Notes: generated by a model from the letters alone, not told the origin. A stretch of 7,787 bases of DNA from Gammaproteobacteria bacterium (GCA_012270695.1 JAAXHV010000168.1:1-7787); one strand, 5' to 3'; counted from the first letter of the stretch, positions 1-6,311 are shown. Translations and numbers: made by a program.

Positions 1-164
1 ATAATATTGGTGTGCTGCGAGAACCGCCTGGCAATCAACTGGAGAAATTAGAAGGCTCTCTTCGCGGTCATTGGAGTATAAGGATCAATGATCAATGGAG
101 AGTAATTTTTATCTGGGTCAATAACGGCGCAAATGACGTCCGAATAATCGACTATCACAAATAG
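1..164 (+). CDS. higB: HigB/RelE-type toxin, C-terminal part (5' end outside window)
   Basis: The frame beginning at base 3 is open from the window edge to a TAG at 162-164 and gives about 53 residues. It contains the stretch 'GHWSIRINDQWRVIF' and ends '...VRIIDYHK', both typical of the C-terminal half of plasmid-maintenance killer (HigB, RelE/ParE superfamily) toxins. In this family the conserved Arg and the terminal Tyr-His belong to the ribosome-dependent mRNA-cleaving active site. The N-terminal part lies upstream of the window, so the start and completeness cannot be judged. The stop is followed 18 bases later by a HigA antitoxin. Toxin-first order is the hallmark of higBA modules, which supports the call and suggests co-transcription. 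No frame break is visible in the portion seen. Confidence 0.87.
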   Translation, partial: NIGVLREPPGNQLEKLEGSLRGHWSIRINDQWRVIFIWVNNGANDVRIIDYHK

Positions 165-182
165 TTATGTTGAGATCATAAA

Positions 183-473
183 ATGCTACCCAAAAACAGG
201 CCTCCGACACACCCTGGAGAAATGCTCCTGGAGGAGTTTTTGAAGCCGCTTGGAGTCAGCCAGAAGGAATTTGCGGTTCACCTGGGTTGGACTTATGCAC
301 GGCTCAATGAGATCATTCACGGCAAGAGAGGCGTTTCAGCCGATTCTGCGCTGGCATTCGGTGAAGCATTAAATACCGGCCCGGATTTCTGGTTGAACCT
401 GCAAAAGAACTGGGATTTGTGGCATTCGATGCAAACCCACGAAAAAATACCACCCCTTAAAAAAGTCGGATAA
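183..473 (+). CDS. higA: HigA antitoxin, XRE-type helix-turn-helix protein
   Basis: This complete 96-residue protein is the normal length for HigA addiction-module antidotes. It opens with the family signature 'THPGEMLLEEFLKPLGVSQ' (residues 9-27). A XRE/Cro-type helix-turn-helix follows at about residues 25-52 ('SQKEFAVHLGWTYARLNEII'), and the protein ends with the HigA-like 'FWLNLQKNWDLW' at about 69-80. In the family the protein binds and neutralises HigB and also represses the higBA promoter as a dimer, and the same is inferred here. It begins 18 bases after the toxin stop, so the two are almost certainly one transcript. The ribosome site in front of the ATG is weak (TGAG, around 171-174), which suggests translation coupled to the toxin gene. 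The promoter lies outside the window. Confidence 0.92.
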   Translation: MLPKNRPPTHPGEMLLEEFLKPLGVSQKEFAVHLGWTYARLNEIIHGKRGVSADSALAFGEALNTGPDFWLNLQKNWDLWHSMQTHEKIPPLKKVG

Positions 474-480
474 CAAAGAA

Positions 481-517
481 ACTGAAAAGATACCTGTCCT
501 CTTATTTCCTTCTCTAC
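481..517 (+). repeat. 37-bp direct repeat, copy 1
   Basis: This stretch begins 'actgaaaagatacctgtc' and matches 971-1007 with 3 mismatches in 37 bases. It starts only 8 bases after the higA stop codon. The two copies lie in the same orientation, 490 bp apart start to start. Short motifs of this kind recur around REP-type repeats, but its origin here is inferred. Confidence 0.85.
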
Positions 518-520
518 GAG

Positions 521-550
521 GAGGTAGGGGGGTCAGAGGTAGGGGGGTCA
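521..550 (+). repeat. Tandem duplication of a 15-bp unit (gaggtaggggggtca x2)
   Basis: The 15-bp unit gaggtaggggggtca occurs at 521-535 and is repeated exactly at 536-550. The second copy forms the outer end of the left arm of the large inverted repeat at 536-616. The duplication therefore looks like a slippage or insertion-end product of that element. Confidence 0.9.
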
Positions 551-616
551 GGCCGCACATTGCACACGCAGGGGCTGAGATGTATGTGTGCAATGTGCGA
601 CCTGACCCCCTACCTC
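536..616. repeat. Long imperfect inverted repeat (REP/MITE-like palindrome)
   Basis: The left arm 536-567 and right arm 586-616 are reverse complements apart from one extra G in the G-run and one C/T substitution, with an 18-base loop at 568-585. The core reads GTCAGG(C/T)CGCACATTGCACAC. Similar palindromes carrying a GTCAGGTC core are, from general knowledge, common REP-type elements mobilised by Y1 (RAYT) transposases in Proteobacteria. No transposase is present here, so that link is inference. On the + strand the RNA would fold into a very stable hairpin and could end or protect the higBA transcript, although no U-tract follows it. Confidence 0.85.
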
Positions 617-682
617 GCAACAGTGAAAAACTCAAGCGGCAAATCCTTTCAACGTGATTTGCTCGGAACCGCTATGTCAGCC

Positions 683-868
683 TTAAAATTTTAACTTCAT
701 AGCGATGTCCTTTTCACCCATCCAGTTTTTGGCTACTGTTTCAAGATTACAATATACATTTTGATCATCAGTGATCCTTCTTGCTTCCGCTATATAAGGC
801 TGTAATCGGTTGAATGCAAGAGTGATCTGTTTTTTTATTTGGGCTTTTGTTGGGAACAATAATACCAA
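683..868 (-). CDS. Doubtful short ORF, no recognised family
   Basis: A 61-codon frame that opens at a TTG and ends in '...KNWMGEKDIAMKLKF'. The open frame extends only four codons upstream of that TTG before an in-frame TAA, and it contains no ATG near its start. No clear Shine-Dalgarno, signal peptide or membrane segment is visible, and I recognise no family. The region is AT-rich and lies between two copies of a 37-bp direct repeat. It could be the decayed end of a gene brought in or broken by the repeat elements, or chance. I list it mainly to account for this stretch. Confidence 0.2.
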   Translation of the reverse strand: MVLLFPTKAQIKKQITLAFNRLQPYIAEARRITDDQNVYCNLETVAKNWMGEKDIAMKLKF

Positions 869-1014
869 TTGCTGAAACGATTACACTGGCGGCAGTCCAA
901 TCCATATGGAAGGAATATAGTTAGATAGGGCAGGTGCTACGCATAGTTATTTACGGGAGTTATTACTCTAACTGAAAAGATACTTGTCCCCTTATTTACT
1001 TCTCTACTGGATAA
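869..1014. other. Intergenic, no gene seen
   Basis: This stretch lies between the doubtful ORF and the small membrane protein. I see no coding frame, RNA gene or promoter here. Its only recognisable content is the second copy of the 37-bp direct repeat at 971-1007. Confidence 0.6.
971..1007 (+). repeat. 37-bp direct repeat, copy 2
   Basis: This matches 481-517 at 34 of 37 positions and in the same orientation. It ends 8 bases before the stop codon of the minus-strand small membrane protein. The two copies bracket the inverted repeat and the orphan ORF, and could be the edges of an inserted or shuffled segment. Confidence 0.85.
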
Positions 1015-1251
1015 TTACGAGGACAACATGACTTGAATCAATACGCCAACGCCGGTGATGATGAACCCGGCAAACAGAAATCCACAGCCAATCATCCATT
1101 TCAGGAGTCGGGTTTCCAGGTTTGCTATATCGGCCTTTGTCGCAAGCTGTGGAAGTTGCGAAACCTGAATGACATCATCCGCTGCCAGGGTAGTGCTCTC
1201 GTCCGAAGCGCCGACTTCAATCAAAGCCTTATAAAGTGCAGTACTGTTCAT
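1015..1251 (-). CDS. Small coiled-coil membrane protein, DUF1640-like
   Basis: This 78-residue protein has the plan of small DUF1640/CCDC90-like bacterial proteins. Residues 1-30 ('MNSTALYKALIEVGASDEST...') are acidic and Ala/Ser-rich. A short heptad-like helix follows at about 36-51 ('LATKADIANLETRLLKWM'). One hydrophobic membrane helix runs at about 53-75, and only a few residues follow it. The function of such proteins is not established, and membrane-anchored coiled-coil assembly is an inference. I chose the ATG at 1251 because AGGGAG lies 9 bases upstream of it. An in-frame ATG at 1290 would add 13 residues ('MECNSDTCRETTR') but lacks such a site. The gene is transcribed away from the receptor operon, so 1252-1620 is a shared divergent control region. 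Nothing links it functionally to the receptors. Confidence 0.72.
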   Translation of the reverse strand: MNSTALYKALIEVGASDESTTLAADDVIQVSQLPQLATKADIANLETRLLKWMIGCGFLFAGFIITGVGVLIQVMLSS

Positions 1252-1442
1252 ACGGGTAGTCTCCCTACAAGTATCACTATTACATTCCAAATCGGGAAGC
1301 TATTTTCGTCTTCCGCGCACATAAGGCAGTATCCGGTGTTTTACTTGCTTTGTCCAGCTTTTATCGTGAGGTAACGTCATGTCTTACGCCTTTCCGGGCC
1401 AGCAATGACAACCTGTTTTGTCTTTGTTGCGAACAACCAACA

Positions 1443-1499
1443 AAATTTTAAAATTTGATATTGAAACAACAATATCTGTGGGGTAAACTTACACGTAAG
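1443..1499. promoter_or_regulatory. Cluster of three dyad-symmetric sites, possible operators
   Basis: Three symmetric sequences lie close together upstream of the receptor promoter. They are a perfect 14-bp palindrome AAATTTTAAAATTT (1443-1456), a perfect 7-bp inverted repeat GATATTG-6-CAATATC (1457-1476), and CTTAC-2-GTAAG (1488-1499). They lie about 40-100 bp upstream of the -10 element and between divergent genes, where an activator or a divergent regulator could bind. None matches the classical Fur box well. That they are operators is inference from position and symmetry. Confidence 0.4.
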
Positions 1500-1538
1500 C
1501 TAAATTCGGAGGAGAGACAGGGACTGCCTTGGTAGCAC

Positions 1539-1547
1539 TGGTATAAT
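1539..1547 (+). promoter_or_regulatory. Extended -10 promoter for the receptor operon
   Basis: TGGTATAAT is an extended -10 element: TG, one base, then a consensus TATAAT at 1542-1547. I see no convincing -35 hexamer at 16-18 bp spacing, which is typical of extended -10 promoters and fits a need for an activator. Transcription would start near 1554 and leave a leader of roughly 65-70 bases before the ATG at 1621. Confidence 0.55.
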
Positions 1548-1606
1548 AATATATAAAAAGTTTCCTTTCCCAGGGTCATTGCAATAGATAAAATCTTAAA
1601 AAAATC

Positions 1607-1612
1607 GGAGAG
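1607..1612 (+). promoter_or_regulatory. Ribosome binding site of the first receptor
   Basis: GGAGAG with an 8-base spacer to the ATG at 1621. It fixes the start upstream of the AGTC repeat tract. No ATG, GTG or TTG occurs in frame between the tract and the mature protein, so the repeats must be translated for the receptor to be made. Confidence 0.8.
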
Positions 1613-1620
1613 AGAAAGAA

Positions 1621-3936
1621 ATGAGGACTAATAATATCAACAATAGTCAGTCAGTCAGTCAGTCAGTCAGTGCTGCGCGATTTCTGCTCACGGGTCTAGG
1701 GGTCCTCCTGCTGGGGTTTTCCAGCGCGATCGTTGCCCAGGACAGCGTCGGGATTGAGGAGGTAGTAGTTACCGCGCAACGACGCGAACAGAACCTGCAG
1801 GACGTGCCGATCAGCATCACCGCGTTCAGCGCCGATGCTGTAGAGGCATTCATGTTCAATGACGTGACGGAATATGTCACCCGCACCCCTAACATCAGTT
1901 GGAAATCGGATGGCGCCAGGTCACGTCGGGAACTGGCTATCCGGGGCGTTACCAACTTTCTGGACGTCAACTCCACCCTCCGACCAGCCACGTTTGCCTT
2001 TTACGTGGATGATTTCAGCATTGTCGGCAGTTCCAGCAACCCGCCCATCATGGACGTGGAGCGCATCGAGGTATTGCGCGGCCCCCAGGCGACTTACTTC
2101 GGCAGGAACGCCACGGGTGGCGGCATCAGCATTACCTCGAAAAAGCCCCATAATGACCTGGCGGGTTCGATCATGGTGGATTATTCCAACTACGACACTA
2201 AAGACGTTGAAGGCGTTATTAACGTCCCGATTGTGAAAGACATGCTGGCCATGCGCGGCAATATCAAGTACAACGAATCTGACGGGAATATCAAGAATGT
2301 CAATCCCGTCGGCGGCGGCAACGACTGGGAATACAAGTACGCCAAGGCAAAAATCCTTTTCACACCGACCGAGGAGCTGAGCGTAGATGTAACGGGAACG
2401 ATCGCCTCCGAGACGACGGGCATGCGTGAAGGCATACCTTCCGGCGTTTTCTCATTCTTTGCGATACGCCTCTACGGCCGGGATTTCGCCCACTTTGAGG
2501 ACAGGAATGGCGATGGTGTGGCCGATCCGTTGCATGACGGCATCGGTTTCTGGCCGGAGAACAGGGACAAGGTGAACTTCGACTTCCCCCAGGAGGTTGG
2601 CACCACCTGGCGGATGATCACCGGGCGGGTGGACTATGAACTGGACAAAGTATTGTTTACCAGCATCACCGGCTATATCAATTCCGATTTCAACCTGAAC
2701 GGTGACGTGGACGGTTCTAGTATCGATGGCTGGAATGAATTTCGCAATATCAACCGGACGAGTTTCAGCCAGGAGATACGTTTACAGAGCACCGACGACA
2801 CGTCCCGGCTGCGTTGGAATATCGGCGGGTTGTATGCTGAAGACGATGGGCATTTTATCAGCGATACCTTCACCGGCGAGGACAACGGATTCGGTCTGCC
2901 ACCCTGGCTCCGTATCGGTGGTGGAGACGAACAGGACGGGATTGAAGGCTGGCACCTGTTCGGCCAGGTTGAAGCGGATTTCACGAAAAACCTGACCCTT
3001 TCCGTCGGCGGCCGCTACAGCGAAGAAACCAGGGAGGTGAGGGAATATTTCGTTCCGCTTGGCCGGCCGGAAGTACTGATTTCGGTAAAGGAAAAATTCA
3101 CCAGTTTCTCCCCCCGCCTAGCGCTTAACTATGCCGTAACCGATGATATCAACCTCTATACCTCCATCTCCAAAGGCTTCAAGTCGGGCGGTGTGAGCCG
3201 GTTTGGCGAAGAAGGGATACCCTTTGACCCGGAGGTCGTTTGGAACTATGAGGTGGGCGTGAAGGCGGACCTGCTGAATAACAGGCTGAGAGTCAACGCG
3301 GCTGCATTCTACATGGACTGGAGCGACATGCACGTGGGCTTCCTGGTGCCCCAGTTGGGAGGCGAGATAGGAGGCACAGTGATCAGTAACGCCGAATCGG
3401 CGTGGTCAAAAGGCGTGGAAGTCGAGGTTACCGCCCTGCCTGTTGATAACCTGATAGTGAATTTCAATGTCGGTTATCTTAAGGCGGAACTTGAAAAAGC
3501 GACCGTCTTCATCCGTGACAATGTCTGCAACCACAGACCGCCTTCTACCGAGTGCAACCACGTGCTCGACGGCGAGACCACGCCTATGTCACCCGAGTGG
3601 ACCATGTCGGCTGACGCAGAATACACCTTCAACATCAGTCCGACCTACGATGGTTTTGCCCGGCTCGAATGGACTTACCGGGATGCAGTGGACAGGCCCC
3701 AGGTGGAAGACCTGATCAAACCGGATGAGTTTCCTTGGAAGGTGCCCAGTTATGATTTCTTCAACGTGCGCGCCGGCGTTCGGCACAAGAACTTTACCGT
3801 CACCGGCTATGCGGAGAACGTGTTTAACAGCCATTTTTACCAGAATGCCTACCGCAAGGCCTGGGCCGGCGGCGTGTCCCTGGAACCGTCCTTGCGCAGC
3901 TACGGTATTCGCGTGAGGTACACATACGGCGAGTAG
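1621..3936 (+). CDS. TonB-dependent outer-membrane receptor, putatively phase-variable
   Basis: This 771-residue protein is typical in length for TonB-dependent receptors, which import scarce ligands across the outer membrane using TonB/ExbBD energy. A signal peptide covers about residues 1-39, with hydrophobic core 'FLLTGLGVLLLGFSSAIVA'. A TonB box/N-terminal motif follows at 45-53 ('IEEVVVTAQ'). The plug domain spans about 58-170 and contains the family hallmark 'RIEVLRGPQATYFGRN' (148-163). A 22-strand barrel follows to 'RVRYTYGE'. The end is not the usual terminal Phe/Trp. Codons 9-17 are built from an AGTC tetranucleotide tract, so slippage would switch expression. Residues 294-302 ('DRNGDGVAD') form an acidic possible calcium-binding loop, and C636/C645 bracket an extra loop missing from the downstream paralog. 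It heads a likely operon with that paralog and an amidohydrolase. The ligand is unknown: the 'iron complex' label of such proteins is often only generic. Confidence 0.93.
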   Translation: MRTNNINNSQSVSQSVSAARFLLTGLGVLLLGFSSAIVAQDSVGIEEVVVTAQRREQNLQDVPISITAFSADAVEAFMFNDVTEYVTRTPNISWKSDGARSRRELAIRGVTNFLDVNSTLRPATFAFYVDDFSIVGSSSNPPIMDVERIEVLRGPQATYFGRNATGGGISITSKKPHNDLAGSIMVDYSNYDTKDVEGVINVPIVKDMLAMRGNIKYNESDGNIKNVNPVGGGNDWEYKYAKAKILFTPTEELSVDVTGTIASETTGMREGIPSGVFSFFAIRLYGRDFAHFEDRNGDGVADPLHDGIGFWPENRDKVNFDFPQEVGTTWRMITGRVDYELDKVLFTSITGYINSDFNLNGDVDGSSIDGWNEFRNINRTSFSQEIRLQSTDDTSRLRWNIGGLYAEDDGHFISDTFTGEDNGFGLPPWLRIGGGDEQDGIEGWHLFGQVEADFTKNLTLSVGGRYSEETREVREYFVPLGRPEVLISVKEKFTSFSPRLALNYAVTDDINLYTSISKGFKSGGVSRFGEEGIPFDPEVVWNYEVGVKADLLNNRLRVNAAAFYMDWSDMHVGFLVPQLGGEIGGTVISNAESAWSKGVEVEVTALPVDNLIVNFNVGYLKAELEKATVFIRDNVCNHRPPSTECNHVLDGETTPMSPEWTMSADAEYTFNISPTYDGFARLEWTYRDAVDRPQVEDLIKPDEFPWKVPSYDFFNVRAGVRHKNFTVTGYAENVFNSHFYQNAYRKAWAGGVSLEPSLRSYGIRVRYTYGE
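1645..1671 (+). repeat. Tetranucleotide microsatellite (AGTC)6.75 inside the receptor gene
   Basis: AGTC is repeated without interruption six times at 1645-1668, followed by a partial AGT to 1671. The tract encodes the Ser-Gln-Ser-Val series at residues 9-17, before the signal-peptide core. Loss of one unit puts the reading frame into a TAG at 1697-1699, and gain of one unit runs it into a TGA at 1755-1757. The tract can therefore act as a translational switch. The copy number in this sequence keeps the frame open. Confidence 0.97.
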
Positions 3937-3975
3937 CAAACCCGGAACGACGCAGGGAAGAGCGTCATACCTGTC

Positions 3976-3994
3976 AGGAGGTGAACCTGAAATG
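3976..3994 (+). promoter_or_regulatory. Near-perfect Shine-Dalgarno and ATG, out of frame with the receptor behind it
   Basis: AGGAGGTGA (3976-3984) is fully complementary to the 16S rRNA 3' end and lies 7 bases before the ATG at 3992-3994. That ATG opens a 38-codon frame beginning MNKICSCLGLVAR and ending at a TGA at 4106-4108. The receptor ORF lies in another frame, one base later. This is clearly the best translation start here, so its mismatch with the receptor frame is notable. Confidence 0.8.
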
Positions 3995-4019
3995 AATAAA
4001 ATCTGTTCATGTTTGGGCC

Positions 4020-6278
4020 TTGTCGCGCGGCCTGTTATCAACAGGGTTCGGAATCCTCCTGCTGGGGTTTTCCAGCGCCATCGTTGCCCAGGACAGCGTC
4101 GGGATTGAAGAGGTGGTGGTCACCGCGCAACGGCGCGAGCAGAACCTGCAGGACGTGCCAATCAGCGTCTCCGCATTCAGCGCCGATGCCGTTGAGGCCA
4201 ATATGTTTCAGGACGTGACTGATTATGTTGTCCGTACCCCCAACGCGTCCTGGACCTCGGTCGGCTCCAGGTCGCGGCGGGAATTATCCATTCGGGGAGC
4301 GTCAAACCTTTTGAATGTCAACCGCACGATGAGGCCTTCAACGGTTGCCTTTTACCTGGATGACTTCAGTATTGTCGGCAGCTCGGGCAACCCGCCTGTC
4401 ATGGACGTGGAACGTATCGAGGTGCTACGCGGTCCCCAGGCGACTTACTTCGGCAGAAATGCCTTGGCAGGTGGTGTCAATATGACATCAAAAAAGCCCC
4501 ACAATGAACTGGCGGGCTCGGTCATGGCAGATTATTCCCGTTTCGACACCATAGATGTTGAAGGCATTGTGAACCTGCCGATCGTAAAAGATGTACTGGC
4601 CATGCGCGGCAACATCAAATACAGCGAATCTGATGGGAACATCAAGAATATCAACCCCATCGGTGGCGGTAATGATTCGAAATACGAGTATGCCAGGGCA
4701 ATAATCCGTTTTACGCCGACCGAAGACCTGACCGTGGATATTACGGGAACCCTTGTCTCCGAGGTAGCGGGCATGCGTGAAGGCGTCCCAACAGGGGTGT
4801 TCTCTAATTTTGGTAATTTTCTTTATCAGAGAGACAGTATAAGATTTGCTGACGCCAATAACGACGGTATCAGGGAACCGCTGCATGACGGGGTCGGTTT
4901 CTATCCGGAGAACAGGAACAGGGTCAATTTTGACCATCCCCAGTATGTGGGAACCAATTACCGTATGATAACCGGGCGGGTGGATTATGAACTGGGCAAC
5001 CTGTTGTTCACGAGCATCTCAGGCTACATTGATTCCGATTTTTACCTGAATGGCGACGTGGATGGTTCCAGCATCGATGCCTGGAATGAATTCCGGAATA
5101 TTGAACGCGACAGCTTCAGCCAGGAAATACGGATACAAAACACTGACGATGGTCGCTTCCAGTGGAATATTGGAGGTTTGTATGCCGAGGACAACGGGAA
5201 CTTCAGGAGTCAAACTTTTACCGGAGTGGATAATGGATTTGGTGCGCCTAAGGGTATAGCTGTCAGTGACGGAAATGATTTCGAAGGCACTGAAACATGG
5301 GCTGTGTTCGGACAGTTTGATGCGGATTTCACTGAAAGACTGTCTGTTTCCCTGGGTGGCCGCTACAGTGAGGAAACCCTGGATGCTGATGTTAATTATC
5401 TTGCTGCCACTTTCAGGCAAATTGCTACGGTAAAGCAAAAATTTACCAATTTTTCGCCCCGTTTTGCGGCTAACTATGGCATCACCGATAACATCAATCT
5501 CTACGGAACGATCTCAAAAGGGTTCAAGTCTGCCGGCATAAATACCGATGCTGCAATAATTTCGCTCGAAACCGGTTCCGAGGAACTGACCCGGTTCTTT
5601 GAGCCGGAGACTATGTGGAACTACGAAATAGGCGTGAAGGCAGACCTTTTTGATAACAGGCTGAGAGTCAATGCCGCCGCGTTTTACATGAAGTGGACGG
5701 ATATGCAGGCGGACTTTCTGCAATTCGTGGTGATAGACGGCGCGCTGGCAGGTTTTGACATTGTCAGTAATGCGGAATCTGCCATCTCCAAAGGCGTTGA
5801 GGTATCGCTTACCGCCTTGCCTGTCGATAATTTCATGGTGAATTTAGACGTCGGTTATCTGAGTTCAAAGTTTGATGAGGCCGTTATTTTTATAGAAGGC
5901 GAGAACCGCGTATTGGATGGTGTAAGGACACCTCTAGCTCCTGAGTGGACTATGTCCGCAGATGCCGAATATATGTTTAATATCAGTCCGATATACGATG
6001 GATTTGCTCGGCTTGAGTGGACTTACAGGGACGGCACCAAAACGAACGTTGCCGGGCTGATACACGACAGTTTTCCCTATTATTCGCCCAGCTACGATTT
6101 TTTCAACCTGCGCGCAGGGATCCGACATAAGAATTTCACCATCACGGGTTATGCAGAGAACCTGTTTGACAGCAATTACTACCCGAATGCCTACATCAAG
6201 GCCTGGGCCAGCGGCATGTCCGTTGAACCTTCCTTCCGGACTTACGGTATCCGCGTGAAATATACGTACGGCGAATAG
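4020..6278 (+). CDS. Second TonB-dependent outer-membrane receptor, paralog with start-frame conflict
   Basis: This 752-residue paralog of the upstream receptor has the same architecture. From the TTG at 4020 it has a signal peptide (residues 1 to about 24, core 'GFGILLLGFSSAIVA'), the 'IEEVVVTAQ' motif at about 30-38, a plug with 'RGPQATYFGRN' at 137-147, and a barrel ending 'RVKYTYGE'. Similarity runs the whole length and is strongest in the plug, while putative external loops differ, suggesting a related but different ligand. It keeps the acidic loop (278-286, 'DANNDGIRE') and lacks the Cys-pair loop. The start is uncertain. TTG 4020 is the first possible start in frame after an upstream TGA at 3993-3995 and has no good ribosome site, whereas the strong ATG at 3992 is one base out of frame. 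The gene may be frameshifted at its start, or read from TTG by coupling to the 3992 frame. The body is intact, which argues against long decay. Confidence 0.88.
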   Translation: MSRGLLSTGFGILLLGFSSAIVAQDSVGIEEVVVTAQRREQNLQDVPISVSAFSADAVEANMFQDVTDYVVRTPNASWTSVGSRSRRELSIRGASNLLNVNRTMRPSTVAFYLDDFSIVGSSGNPPVMDVERIEVLRGPQATYFGRNALAGGVNMTSKKPHNELAGSVMADYSRFDTIDVEGIVNLPIVKDVLAMRGNIKYSESDGNIKNINPIGGGNDSKYEYARAIIRFTPTEDLTVDITGTLVSEVAGMREGVPTGVFSNFGNFLYQRDSIRFADANNDGIREPLHDGVGFYPENRNRVNFDHPQYVGTNYRMITGRVDYELGNLLFTSISGYIDSDFYLNGDVDGSSIDAWNEFRNIERDSFSQEIRIQNTDDGRFQWNIGGLYAEDNGNFRSQTFTGVDNGFGAPKGIAVSDGNDFEGTETWAVFGQFDADFTERLSVSLGGRYSEETLDADVNYLAATFRQIATVKQKFTNFSPRFAANYGITDNINLYGTISKGFKSAGINTDAAIISLETGSEELTRFFEPETMWNYEIGVKADLFDNRLRVNAAAFYMKWTDMQADFLQFVVIDGALAGFDIVSNAESAISKGVEVSLTALPVDNFMVNLDVGYLSSKFDEAVIFIEGENRVLDGVRTPLAPEWTMSADAEYMFNISPIYDGFARLEWTYRDGTKTNVAGLIHDSFPYYSPSYDFFNLRAGIRHKNFTITGYAENLFDSNYYPNAYIKAWASGMSVEPSFRTYGIRVKYTYGE

Positions 6279-6296
6279 TTTTATATGGGCAGAGGT

Positions 6297-6303
6297 GGGG
6301 AGG
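6297..6303 (+). promoter_or_regulatory. Ribosome binding site deciding the amidohydrolase start
   Basis: GGGGAGG lies 8 bases before the ATG at 6312. The earlier in-frame ATG at 6285 would itself include this site, lacks one of its own, and would put a charged nonapeptide in front of the signal peptide. The ATG at 6312 is preferred. Confidence 0.8.
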
Positions 6304-6311
6304 TAACTGAA

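Noticed and set aside
481..1007. CRISPR-like array from the spaced repeats
   Set aside because: There are only two copies, 490 bp apart, with no regular spacers and no cas genes.
1033..1374. Plus-strand 113-codon frame opposite the small membrane protein
   Set aside because: It lies antisense to the DUF1640-like gene, which has a convincing ribosome site, helix and family pattern. The plus-strand product shows no family features.
1457..1476. GATATTG inverted repeat as a Fur (iron) box
   Set aside because: The spacing and central bases do not match the GATAATGATAATCATTATC pattern, so iron control is not supported by sequence alone.
3949..3966. GACGC...GCGTC hairpin between the two receptors as a terminator
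   Set aside because: The stem is only 5 bp with an 8-base loop and no following T-run. It is too weak to call a terminator or to split the operon.
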